Origin: Gammaproteobacteria bacterium
GTDB taxonomy: Bacteria > Pseudomonadota > Gammaproteobacteria > Burkholderiales > Burkholderiaceae_C
Reading direction: 5' to 3'
NCBI GenBank assembly: GCA_018903185.1
Contig: JAHIQV010000549.1
Coordinates: 1-5,277 of the forward strand
Length of the DNA: 5,277 bases
The notes under the pieces are model-generated. The model saw only the letters and a list, made by a program, of their open reading frames with translations. It was not told the DNA's origin and made no database searches. Below, in pieces: positions 1-5,277 of the stretch. A program made the position numbers and the translations under genes. The number at the start of each line of letters is the position of its first letter. The stretch's first letter is position 1.

Positions 1-845
1 CGCAGAACATGGCCGCCATGCCGGTGCAGTTCCAGAAGAACGTGATCAACTTCTTCCCGGTCACCGCCGCGCGCGAGATGTATGAGCCTTTCCACAAGCT
101 CAAGTACAGCTTCGCCGCCACCTACTACGACCAGATGAAGATCGCCGTGCCCAAGCTGGTGAAGGACAAGGGCGCCAAGAAGGTCTGCACCATGTACCAG
201 GACGACGAGTTCGGCCTCGAAGTCAAGCGCGGCGCCGAAGAAGGCCTGAAGTCCATCGGCATGACGCTGGCCGTGGAAACCTCGTACAAGCGTGGCGCCA
301 CCGACTTCGCATCGCAGATGCAGAAGCTGGCCTCCGAACAGTGCGACATGGTCGTGCTCGGCACCATCATCCGCGAGACCATCGGCGGCATCGCCACCGC
401 CAAGCGCCTGGGCTTCAACCCCACCTTCATCGGCTCCAGCGCGGCCTACACCGACCTGATCCACAAGCTCGGCGGCCCGGCCATGAACGGCCTGTACGCC
501 ACCATGACGGTGCAGAACCCCTACACCGACGAAGCCTCGCAACCGATCCGCTTCTGGGCCAACAAGTACAAGACCAAGTTCAACGAAGACCCGACCGTGT
601 TCTCCGTCTATGGCTACAGCCTGGTCGACACCTTCCTGAAGGCCGCCGGCAAGGCCGGCCCCAGCCTGACCACCGACAGCTTCATCAAGGCCATGGACAC
701 CATGAAGGTGCCGCCCGACATCTTCGGCAGCGCCGAGATGACCTTCAGCCCCACCAAGCGCCTGGGCAGCAACGCCACGCGCCTGTCGCAGCTGCAGGAG
801 AACCGCTGGAAAGTGGTCTCGGAATACATGCACATCTCGCAGTAA
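1..845 (+). CDS. ABC transporter substrate-binding protein, branched-chain amino acid/amide type (5' truncated by window)
   Basis: This is the C-terminal 280 residues of a periplasmic binding protein of the Peripla_BP_6 (LivJ/LivK-like) family. Such proteins capture branched-chain amino acids, amides or aromatic acids in the periplasm and deliver them to a LivHMGF-type permease. The reading frame is open from the left edge (first whole codon at base 3) to TAA at 843-845. The ATG at base 9 is therefore an internal methionine, not the start. Family hallmarks seen are the segment around KKVCTMYQDDEFGLEVKRG (after the first lobe), GATDFASQMQKL, the hydrophobic strand CDMVVLG, and a C-terminal VYGYSLVDTFLKA helix. 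Full-length members are about 370-400 residues, so the signal peptide and part of lobe I lie outside the window. The ligand cannot be read from the sequence. Other transporter genes are not visible, and an intrinsic terminator follows 48 bases after the stop. Confidence 0.9.
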   Translation, partial: QNMAAMPVQFQKNVINFFPVTAAREMYEPFHKLKYSFAATYYDQMKIAVPKLVKDKGAKKVCTMYQDDEFGLEVKRGAEEGLKSIGMTLAVETSYKRGATDFASQMQKLASEQCDMVVLGTIIRETIGGIATAKRLGFNPTFIGSSAAYTDLIHKLGGPAMNGLYATMTVQNPYTDEASQPIRFWANKYKTKFNEDPTVFSVYGYSLVDTFLKAAGKAGPSLTTDSFIKAMDTMKVPPDIFGSAEMTFSPTKRLGSNATRLSQLQENRWKVVSEYMHISQ

Positions 846-893
846 ACCGCTCAACAGATCCCACGCCGCCTGCGTTGTCAGGTCATGCGTGAC

Positions 894-927
894 AGCCGCC
901 ACGCCCCGTGCGTGAGCGGCTTTTTTT
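894..927 (+). terminator. Rho-independent terminator after the substrate-binding protein gene
   Basis: The left arm AGCCGCCACGC (894-904) pairs with the right arm GCGTGAGCGGCT (910-921). There is one bulged A at 915 and a five-base loop CCCGT. A run of seven T follows at 921-927, its first T doubling as the last base of the stem. This is a textbook intrinsic terminator for the plus-strand gene ending at 845. It also argues against a GTG start at 908 for the next gene, because that codon would lie inside the hairpin. Confidence 0.88.
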
Positions 928-949
928 CTGCCCACGAACCACCCCATCC

Positions 950-1348
950 ATGAGCATCAACGCGACCACCGCCGGCCTGCTCGCCGACGCCCTGCTCACG
1001 CTGCACGTGGGCGTGGTGCTGTTCGTGGTCGCCTTGTTGCCGCTGGTGCTCGTCGGCGGCGCGCTGGGCTGGCGCTGGGTGCACCACCGCGGCCTGCGTT
1101 TCACGCACCTGGGGCTGATCGTGTACATCGCCGCCCAGACCTGGCTCGGCCAGCTCTGCCCGCTGACCGTGTGGGAGCAGGACCTGCGGCGCCTGGCCGG
1201 ACAGGGCGGCTACCGCGAGGGCTTCATCGAACACTGGCTATCGCGCCTGCTGTACTGGGAGGCTCCCTGGTGGGTGTTTGAGGCGGCCTATACCTCGTTC
1301 GCGGTGCTGGTGGCGGTGGCCTGGTGGTGGGTGCGGCCGCGAAGATGA
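950..1348 (+). CDS. DUF2784 family small membrane protein
   Basis: A 132-residue protein that matches the DUF2784 family, whose biochemical role is unknown. Hydrophobic segments lie at about residues 10-37, 48-68 and 107-127, which suggests an inner-membrane protein with three or more passes. Family signatures are an early LHxxVVLFVV helix, the motif CPLTVWEQDLR at residues 70-80, and then AGQGGYREGFIEHWLSRLLYW. The length is usual for the family. I chose ATG at 950. The frame stays open back to a GTG at 908, but that lies in the preceding terminator hairpin and would add a non-family extension. No clear Shine-Dalgarno sequence precedes 950. The gene begins only 22 bases after the terminator T-run, so it needs its own promoter or depends on read-through; no promoter was recognised. 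It converges with the methyltransferase gene. Confidence 0.85.
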   Translation: MSINATTAGLLADALLTLHVGVVLFVVALLPLVLVGGALGWRWVHHRGLRFTHLGLIVYIAAQTWLGQLCPLTVWEQDLRRLAGQGGYREGFIEHWLSRLLYWEAPWWVFEAAYTSFAVLVAVAWWWVRPRR

Positions 1349-1433
1349 GCTGCACCGAGGTTGGAAAAGGCCGACTGGAAGCGGGTCGCTGCCAGATACG
1401 GACGAAGGCCGTGCGGTAGAGCAGACGTTCAAG

Positions 1434-1491
1434 GTCTGGACTGGGCGGCCGACACCGGTGGGGCACATGCCGGTGGAGGTCCACCCAAGAC
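1434..1491. repeat. Long imperfect inverted repeat between convergent genes
   Basis: The arms 1434-1458 and 1470-1491 can fold into one hairpin. The tip stem is CACCGG (1453-1458) with CCGGTG (1470-1475), around an 11-base loop. Below it come a GA/GA internal loop, a GGCC/GGTC stem containing one G-T pair, a small internal loop, TGGG/CCCA, a four-base bulge, and an outer GTCT/AGAC stem. No T-run is present on either side, so it is not a canonical terminator. It could act as a transcript-end or RNA-stability element for the two genes that converge here. The rest of 1349-1494 shows nothing I recognise. Confidence 0.4.
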
Positions 1492-1494
1492 GGG

Positions 1495-2304
1495 TTAGAC
1501 ATCGCTGCGCGTCACCCCGCGAACGGCCCAAGCCCTCGCGCTCAGCGAAACGGCCCCGCCCGCGGCTGACGGCAATGCCGACTCAAGGCGGGCCCTCAAC
1601 GCAGCGCGTTGTTCTTCCGGAAGCGACATGGCATAGGCGGGTGCGGGCCCCTGCCCTCCAAGAAAAGGCCGCCAGAAGTCATCGAAGTCAACGAACTGCG
1701 CTTTCAAGTCGAGGGAGGTGATGTCGACCTCGGTGAGTCCAGCCTCCTCGAAAGCCGCCTTCAGGGCGGATGGTTTGCACACCGGAAAACGGACCCCCTC
1801 GTGGAGTTGGGCCGCCGCAGGATCAAGTGACACCGCCGCGTCCCAGAAGTACTTGATGACCTCCATTCCATCAGCGTAGTCCCAGACATAGGCGGCGATG
1901 GTCCCGCCGGAGGCGGTGACCCGCCTCATCTCCGAGAGGGCACCCTGCATGGCTGGAACGAAGTTGAGTACAAGCCCCGAGACAACGACGTCGCACGCAC
2001 CGCCATCAAGCGGGAGCGCGGCCGCATTCCCGGCAAGGACGCGTGCTTTTCCAGCGAGGTTCTGAGCCGCCAACTTGAGGAATCCCTCCGACGGTTCGAC
2101 GCCGATCACGCTGCCCGGAATGCAGTGGTCCAGGATGGCGGCGGTCAGCGCTCCTGTGCCGCAGCCGACATCCAGCCACCGCTTGCCGGCGGGCTGATTC
2201 AGCCACGCAAGGAAGAGCGGCGCGGCCTTGCGACTCCAGCGGCCGATGTACTGCTCGTAGGGGCTGCCGCGTTCCCACGTATCAGAAACAGGTGTTGCGT
2301 TCAT
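1495..2304 (-). CDS. Class I SAM-dependent methyltransferase
   Basis: A 269-residue cytoplasmic Rossmann-fold methyltransferase of the Methyltransf_11/25 type; the acceptor is unknown. The N-terminal WERGSPYEQYIGRWS segment is typical of this subgroup. Motif I, LDVGCGTGAL, lies at residues 44-53 and binds SAM. The acidic residue that contacts the SAM ribose is E70 in VIGVEPSEGFL. A motif II/III-like stretch NAAALPLDGGACDVVVSGLVLNFV covers residues 93-116. The C-terminal half carries a substrate-side region rich in FDDFWRPFLGG-like sequence. The start is well supported: GGAGGT at 2313-2318 (complement) sits eight bases before the ATG at 2304. The gene lies 57 bases downstream of the DUF1697 gene on the same strand and may be co-transcribed with it. 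It ends at TAA 1495-1497, convergent with the DUF2784 gene. Length and fold look intact. It could be a small-molecule methyltransferase rather than ubiquinone-type UbiE; the sequence does not decide. Confidence 0.88.
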   Translation of the reverse strand: MNATPVSDTWERGSPYEQYIGRWSRKAAPLFLAWLNQPAGKRWLDVGCGTGALTAAILDHCIPGSVIGVEPSEGFLKLAAQNLAGKARVLAGNAAALPLDGGACDVVVSGLVLNFVPAMQGALSEMRRVTASGGTIAAYVWDYADGMEVIKYFWDAAVSLDPAAAQLHEGVRFPVCKPSALKAAFEEAGLTEVDITSLDLKAQFVDFDDFWRPFLGGQGPAPAYAMSLPEEQRAALRARLESALPSAAGGAVSLSARAWAVRGVTRSDV

Positions 2305-2361
2305 CGCTTGCGACCTCCGCCGACATGATCTGCGATGCCCAATGCCCTCTCGATGGAAGGG

Positions 2362-2907
2362 TCAGACGTCGGGCCTGCTTGCCAAGGCCTGCAATTTGAG
2401 GACGGTTGCCCAGTTTCTTGTCGTGGCGGCTTTGCCAGCCTTTCCGAGCAGGGCTTCACCCGCTTTGCTTTCCCGCATGCCGGTCGCGCAATGCAGGTAC
2501 GCAGCACGCTGACCGACCATGAACTGCTCCGACGGTGCAAGCAGCGGCTCGATGGCAGCGAGCCCGGGCAGCAACTTGGGATCTTGTACGAACGCGACCA
2601 ACAGGCGTGAATGGTTCTGTGCTTGCTCAGCCAGTGCGTTCTCGGACACGATGGCGGACAGCTCACTTGCTGACTTGACGATCACCGGTACTTCGACCTT
2701 GAGCCTGGCTGCGATGGCGCTGGTTATCCTGGTGGCGTGTTGGACCGGCGTTCCCCTGGTTGCCCGGAACACGGCATTGCCGCTATTCAGAAGCGTGGCC
2801 ACGTCGGTATAGCCAAGCGCTCTCAACAAGGCCCGGAGTTCGGCCATGGGCACCCGCCTGGCTTTGCCCACATTGACACCACGCAACAAAGCGACAAAGG
2901 AGGGCAT
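2362..2907 (-). CDS. DUF1697 domain-containing protein
   Basis: A 181-residue cytoplasmic protein of the DUF1697 family (Pfam PF08002). The family is widespread and often horizontally shared, and I know of no firmly assigned function. Diagnostic features are the N-terminal VALLRGVNVG (residues 5-14), then MAELRALLRALGYTDVATLLNSGNAVF at about residues 21-47 (the family's SGN-V-F motif), and a C-terminal TRNWATVLKLQALA that closes the domain. Length is normal and there is no sign of truncation. I start it at ATG 2907, because family members begin with M-x-x-FVALLRG and AGGTG precedes that codon by five bases. An in-frame ATG at 2928 would add seven residues with no ribosome-binding site. It is the first gene of a two-gene minus-strand unit with the methyltransferase. 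Confidence 0.87.
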   Translation of the reverse strand: MPSFVALLRGVNVGKARRVPMAELRALLRALGYTDVATLLNSGNAVFRATRGTPVQHATRITSAIAARLKVEVPVIVKSASELSAIVSENALAEQAQNHSRLLVAFVQDPKLLPGLAAIEPLLAPSEQFMVGQRAAYLHCATGMRESKAGEALLGKAGKAATTRNWATVLKLQALASRPDV

Positions 2908-2912
2908 TCCAA

Positions 2913-2917
2913 CACCT
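2913..2917 (-). promoter_or_regulatory. Ribosome-binding site of the DUF1697 gene
   Basis: On the minus strand AGGTG lies five bases upstream of ATG 2907. The alternative ATG at 2928 has no comparable purine-rich motif at a suitable distance. This site is the main sequence argument for the shorter protein. Confidence 0.5.
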
Positions 2918-2928
2918 GTCGTCTGCAT

Positions 2929-3192
2929 TCAGGGACTGGGATTCTTTACAAGCACCAGGGCCTCAAGACAGAAGAGGCCTGTTTGTATGGGGTGCGTTTT
3001 TTGTTCGCGGGCATGTCTGCTGTGGTCTCCTGCGGCATGGACCATTCAAGTGGCCGCAGCCAGGCAGGTCTGGAACGATGACCGCGCGGCGGGCAGCACG
3101 GCCAGCCCGCTGGATGCACTGGCAGTGGCATCTTGAGCACCCGCTTTTGGGGTCCCATCCGTGTGCCACGGTTTGGGTGGAAACCCGTCATC
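2929..3192. other. Intergenic region without a recognisable gene
   Basis: This stretch separates the end of the acyl-CoA operon from the DUF1697 gene; both are on the minus strand. Open frames cross it on both strands, but their translations look like shadow frames and match no family I know. The left part (about 2940-3010) is roughly 50 % GC, clearly lower than the surroundings, and holds a short hairpin and a T-run at 2997-3002. The right part has several small inverted repeats, such as CCGTG-TGC-CACGG and GGTTT-6-AAACC just beyond the stop of the HEXXH gene. Neither is followed by a T-run, so no definite terminator can be called. A promoter for the DUF1697 unit is expected here, but no convincing -35/-10 pair was found. 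Confidence 0.5.
2956..2981. repeat. Short hairpin in the AT-richer intergenic stretch
   Basis: CAGGGCCTC (2956-2964) pairs with GAGGCCTG (2974-2981), with one bulged G and a nine-base loop. On the plus strand it is followed by TTTG and, 15 bases later, by six T. This resembles a weak terminator, but no plus-strand gene lies upstream of it. On the minus strand it falls in the probable 5' leader of the DUF1697 gene. Function is undecided. Confidence 0.35.
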
Positions 3193-3609
3193 TCAACACC
3201 CCCCAACCCGCCGAGCTTCCACCTCGAACGGGTTGTCCCAGTAGGCATCCCGCCCCCGCACCCACTGCCAGGCCCCGGCCAGCAGGTACGCGGGCAGAAA
3301 CAGCGGTCCCCAGCGCTCGCACTGCCGCACGTGCACCAGTTCGTGTGCGCGCAGGCGCTCCAGTTCCTGCGCGTGGGTGCCCAGGATCACGTGGCCGAAG
3401 GTGATGGCGTTGAAGGGCCAGCGGCGCCGGGGCCGCTGGCGCAGGGCGGCGATTTCAAGCACGCCGCCCACGCGCCGGACACGCGCACCCACCAGGAGCA
3501 GCAGCAGCCCGAGCGCCAGACCGATGAGCGTGTTGGGCGAGGCCCAGAGCAGGCGAGCCCAGCGCAGCAGTCGCTGGCGTCGCGCCAACTTCGATGGGCG
3601 ACGGCGCAC
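3193..3609 (-). CDS. Small membrane-anchored protein with HEXXH zinc-peptidase motif
   Basis: A 138-residue hypothetical protein. The first 20 residues are strongly basic (MRRRPSKLARRQRLLRWARL). One hydrophobic segment follows at about residues 27-41 (TLIGLALGLLLLLVG) and acts as a membrane anchor or uncleaved signal. The soluble part contains HELVH at residues 89-93 within a RAHELVHVRQ context, the zinc-binding signature of gluzincin-type metallopeptidases. A later NPFEVEAR (residues 126-133) could supply the third zinc ligand, Glu129 or Glu131. The protein is short for a protease, so catalysis is unproven. It starts at GTG 3609, 11 bases after the thioesterase stop, with GAGGG near the stop as a possible ribosome-binding site; no ATG is available in frame. 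It is the last gene of the acyl-CoA operon. I do not recognise a named family. Confidence 0.72.
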   Translation of the reverse strand: MRRRPSKLARRQRLLRWARLLWASPNTLIGLALGLLLLLVGARVRRVGGVLEIAALRQRPRRRWPFNAITFGHVILGTHAQELERLRAHELVHVRQCERWGPLFLPAYLLAGAWQWVRGRDAYWDNPFEVEARRVGGC

Positions 3610-3620
3610 GGTGCCAGCCC

Positions 3621-4103
3621 TCAGGACACGATGTACGCGCCCGAGCCGCAGGACAGCAGCTTGCCGTCCGGCCCCAGGAACTCCATGCGCGTGCTCGCAA
3701 CGCGTGAGCCCAGGCGCATGACTTCGGCGCGCAGTTCGAAATGGTCACCGATGCCCGGGCGCAGGTAGTCGATGCGCAGGTCGATGGTGCCGAGCTTGGC
3801 AAAGCGGTGCAGGCGCTGATCGGGTGACTCGTCCATGTGGCGCGCGCCGATGGCGGCCATGCAGGCGAGGCCGCCCATGGCATCGAGCCCGGCGCTGATG
3901 ACGCCACCGTGGATGCGGTTGTAGCTGTAGTGGCCCACGAGCTGCGGCTTCATGTCGATGCGCGCGGTCACGCGCTCGGGCAGCAGGCTGGTGATCTTCA
4001 GGCCGAGCACCTGGTTGAAGACGATTTTTTCTTCAAAGATGGCCTTCAGGCCGGCGATGAACTCGGGCTCGAATTCGGCGGGCAGGGTGATGGTTTTGGT
4101 CAT
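3621..4103 (-). CDS. Hot-dog fold acyl-CoA thioesterase, YigI-like (PaaI superfamily)
   Basis: A 160-residue cytoplasmic hot-dog thioesterase expected to hydrolyse acyl-CoA to free acid and CoA. The active-site helix carries HGGVISAGLDAMGG at residues 65-78, with the family HGG and Asp74 (in the HGGxxxxxxD position). GTIDLRIDYLRPG at residues 105-117 closely resembles the corresponding segment I recall for Escherichia coli YigI (GTIDLRVDYLRPG). The length is also close to that of YigI, about 155 residues. Two such subunits would form the active dimer. ATG 4103 overlaps the stop of the preceding 53-codon ORF in an ATGA arrangement. No good Shine-Dalgarno motif lies before it, so translation may depend on coupling. 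The next gene begins 11 bases after its stop. Substrate chain length cannot be read from the sequence. The upstream carboxylase suggests a role in acyl-CoA catabolism. Confidence 0.88.
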   Translation of the reverse strand: MTKTITLPAEFEPEFIAGLKAIFEEKIVFNQVLGLKITSLLPERVTARIDMKPQLVGHYSYNRIHGGVISAGLDAMGGLACMAAIGARHMDESPDQRLHRFAKLGTIDLRIDYLRPGIGDHFELRAEVMRLGSRVASTRMEFLGPDGKLLSCGSGAYIVS

Positions 4104-4261
4104 GCGGGGATTGTGTCGGATCGTTGTCCGTCTGGGCCATCGCCCGTTTCGTCCCAGGCGTTCACGTTCGGCGTGATGGTCTGGGGTGGGAAACGGCGCA
4201 CCGTGTCGATCAGCGCGACGCGGTCTTCCGGGTTGCAGTCGGGGGTGGGGTGAATGTTCAT
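4100..4261 (-). pseudogene. Acyl-CoA dehydrogenase N-terminal remnant (53 codons), coupled to both neighbours
   Basis: A 53-codon frame fills the gap between carboxylase and thioesterase. Its ATG (4261) overlaps the carboxylase stop as TGATG, and its TGA (4100-4102) overlaps the thioesterase start as ATGA. The translation contains VALIDTVRRF followed by ITPNVNAWDETGD. This reads like the first helices of acyl-CoA dehydrogenases, which typically have xLRDTVRRFV-x-EIxPxVxxWDExGxFPR (from memory of the family). After about residue 43 the similarity stops and a short unrelated tail (GPDGQRSDTIPA) runs to the stop. Intact enzymes have about 380 residues, so FAD-binding, substrate and catalytic regions are all missing. 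I infer an internal deletion that removed almost the whole gene. It may still be translated as a coupling leader. The alternative, a genuine small protein, is less likely. Confidence 0.6.
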
Positions 4262-5277
4262 CACAGGAAGGTGGCCAGCAGCTGGCCGGGTGCCACCTGC
4301 TGGCCCGGCGCCACGTTCAGGCTTTCGATCACCGTGTCGCGCGGCGCATGCAGGGTGTGCTCCAGCTTCATGGACTCGATCACCAGCAGCGGCGCGCCGC
4401 GCGCCACCGTCTGCCCGGTCTGCACATGCAGGGCGATGAGCTTGCCGTTGAAGGGGGCGCGCAGCTCGCGCGCGGCGCTGGCGCCCCCCGCGGCTTCGCG
4501 GGGCGCAAAGCCCAGGTCGTCGATCCAGAGTTCGGTGGCGGTGCCGGCCGGCAGGTCGCCTCCGGTGAGTTGCACATGCCAGCGCGGCACGCCAGCGCCG
4601 GGGTCGACCGGCACGGCCCGGGCGCTCCAGCCGACCCCGTCGAGCACGATGCGCTGGCCGCTGATCTGTGCCTCGTGCACCCGGTCGCCCTGGATCACGC
4701 GCACGCGGCCCTGGCCGGTTTCCTGCACCAGCCACTCTTGCACCTTGCTGCCCAGACGCAGCCGCAGGTGGCGCGGGTGGGGGCTGGGCAAGGCGACGGC
4801 CGGTGGCTGGCTGACGTACAGCAGGGCCAGCGCTGCCACCCCCTCGGCGGCTGGTGTGGTCTGCAGGCTGGTGCGCAGCGCGTCGCCGTGTTCGGCCAGA
4901 AAGGGAATGCGCGCGCGCCCTGCGGCAAACACCGGGTGCATGAGGCAGGCCGCCAGAAAGGCGCGGTTGGTGTGCAGGCCGAGCACCTGCGTTTCGCCCA
5001 GCGCGTGGGCCAGACGGTGAAGGGCCTCGGCGCGGGTGGGCGCGTGGGAGATGAGCTTGCCGAGCAGGGCGTCGTAGTGCGGCGTGACGGTGCTGCCGGT
5101 TTCCAGCGCGTGGTCGAACCGCAGGCCGGGGACCGAAAGGTCGGGTTCGGTGAAGTGGCGCACGCGGCCGGTGTGTGGCGTGTGGTGTTCGTCTTCGGCG
5201 CACAGGCGCACTTCGATGGCGTGGCCACTGAAACAGACCTGGTCTTGCGTGAGCGGCAGCGCCTCGCCGCGCGCGAC
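4261..5277 (-). CDS. Biotin-dependent acyl-CoA carboxylase alpha subunit (biotin carboxylase + biotin carrier), C-terminal part
   Basis: The last 338 residues of an acetyl/propionyl/methylcrotonyl-CoA carboxylase alpha chain. The enzyme carboxylates biotin with ATP and bicarbonate, and the beta subunit then transfers the carboxyl group to an acyl-CoA. The frame is open to the right edge, so the N-terminal ATP-grasp part lies outside. Visible, numbered from the edge: the end of the biotin carboxylase domain, with GHAIEVRLCAEDE (18-30), DALLGKLI and LGLHTNRAFLAACLMHPVF; a middle BT-type linker domain; and the biotinyl domain from about residue 271, ELRAPFNGKLIALHV to the end. The biotin attachment motif is ESMKLEH with Lys304 (codon 4366-4368), 34 residues from the C-terminus, which is the usual distance. 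SMKLEH instead of AMKMEH is a known variant. The stop TGA overlaps the next ATG by one base. Which acyl-CoA is used cannot be told without the beta subunit. Confidence 0.92.
   Translation of the reverse strand, partial: VARGEALPLTQDQVCFSGHAIEVRLCAEDEHHTPHTGRVRHFTEPDLSVPGLRFDHALETGSTVTPHYDALLGKLISHAPTRAEALHRLAHALGETQVLGLHTNRAFLAACLMHPVFAAGRARIPFLAEHGDALRTSLQTTPAAEGVAALALLYVSQPPAVALPSPHPRHLRLRLGSKVQEWLVQETGQGRVRVIQGDRVHEAQISGQRIVLDGVGWSARAVPVDPGAGVPRWHVQLTGGDLPAGTATELWIDDLGFAPREAAGGASAARELRAPFNGKLIALHVQTGQTVARGAPLLVIESMKLEHTLHAPRDTVIESLNVAPGQQVAPGQLLATFL

Noticed and set aside
908..949. GTG at 908 as the start of the DUF2784 gene
   Set aside because: It lies inside the terminator hairpin, and the added 14 residues do not look like the start of the family.
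2305..2361. Possible attC site between the DUF1697 and methyltransferase genes
   Set aside because: The opening box would be GTCTGAC rather than RYYYAAC, there is no GTTRRRY end box, and only a tiny hairpin is present. The stretch instead holds a normal ribosome-binding site for the methyltransferase.
3139..3192. Terminator for the acyl-CoA operon
   Set aside because: Small hairpins are present just after the stop at 3193, but no T-run follows them in the direction of transcription, so an intrinsic terminator cannot be supported.
2946..3248. Minus-strand open frame of 100 codons across the intergenic region
   Set aside because: It overlaps the end of the HEXXH gene in another frame, has no ribosome-binding site or recognisable domain, and its composition is that of random GC-rich sequence.
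4124..5020. Plus-strand open frame of 298 codons antisense to the carboxylase
   Set aside because: The translation is low-complexity Ser/Arg/Ala-rich with no family resemblance, and the opposite strand encodes a clear biotin carboxylase/biotinyl domain protein.
4100..5203. Long Arg/Pro/Ala-rich open frame (367 codons) overlapping the carboxylase gene on the same strand
   Set aside because: It is an out-of-frame shadow caused by high GC at third codon positions. Only its last 53 codons, from 4261, have recognisable content, and these are reported as the dehydrogenase remnant.

Overview
This 5.3 kb window is GC-rich (mostly 60-70 % by eye). Its codon use and gene families fit a betaproteobacterial chromosome, most likely Burkholderiales/Comamonadaceae. 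That placement is inferred from protein style, not from a marker gene. I see no rRNA, tRNA, CRISPR array, insertion sequence or phage gene.

Layout: (1) Bases 1-845 (+) are the 3' part of a periplasmic substrate-binding protein of the branched-chain amino acid / amide ABC-transporter type, closed by a clear intrinsic terminator at 894-927. (2) Bases 950-1348 (+) encode a small DUF2784 membrane protein. (3) Bases 1349-1494 are a convergent intergenic stretch with a long imperfect hairpin. (4) Two minus-strand genes follow: a class I SAM-dependent methyltransferase (1495-2304), and upstream of it a DUF1697 protein (2362-2907). (5) Bases 2908-3192 are non-coding as far as I can tell, and their left part is the most AT-rich of the window. 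(6) Bases 3193-5277 are a compact minus-strand operon, read from the right edge: the C-terminal part of a biotin-dependent acyl-CoA carboxylase alpha subunit, a 53-codon ORF that looks like the stump of an acyl-CoA dehydrogenase, a YigI-like hot-dog thioesterase, and a small membrane-anchored HEXXH protein.

The operon points to acyl-CoA metabolism (branched-chain amino acid or acyclic acid catabolism). The carboxylase and the thioesterase both act on acyl-CoAs, and the remnant suggests that a dehydrogenase once sat between them. The stump is joined by a stop/start overlap at each end (TGATG, then ATGA), so it may now serve only to carry ribosomes from the carboxylase to the thioesterase. The DUF1697 and methyltransferase genes are separate accessory-type genes. 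No undescribed multi-gene system is evident; the most unusual item is the dehydrogenase remnant.
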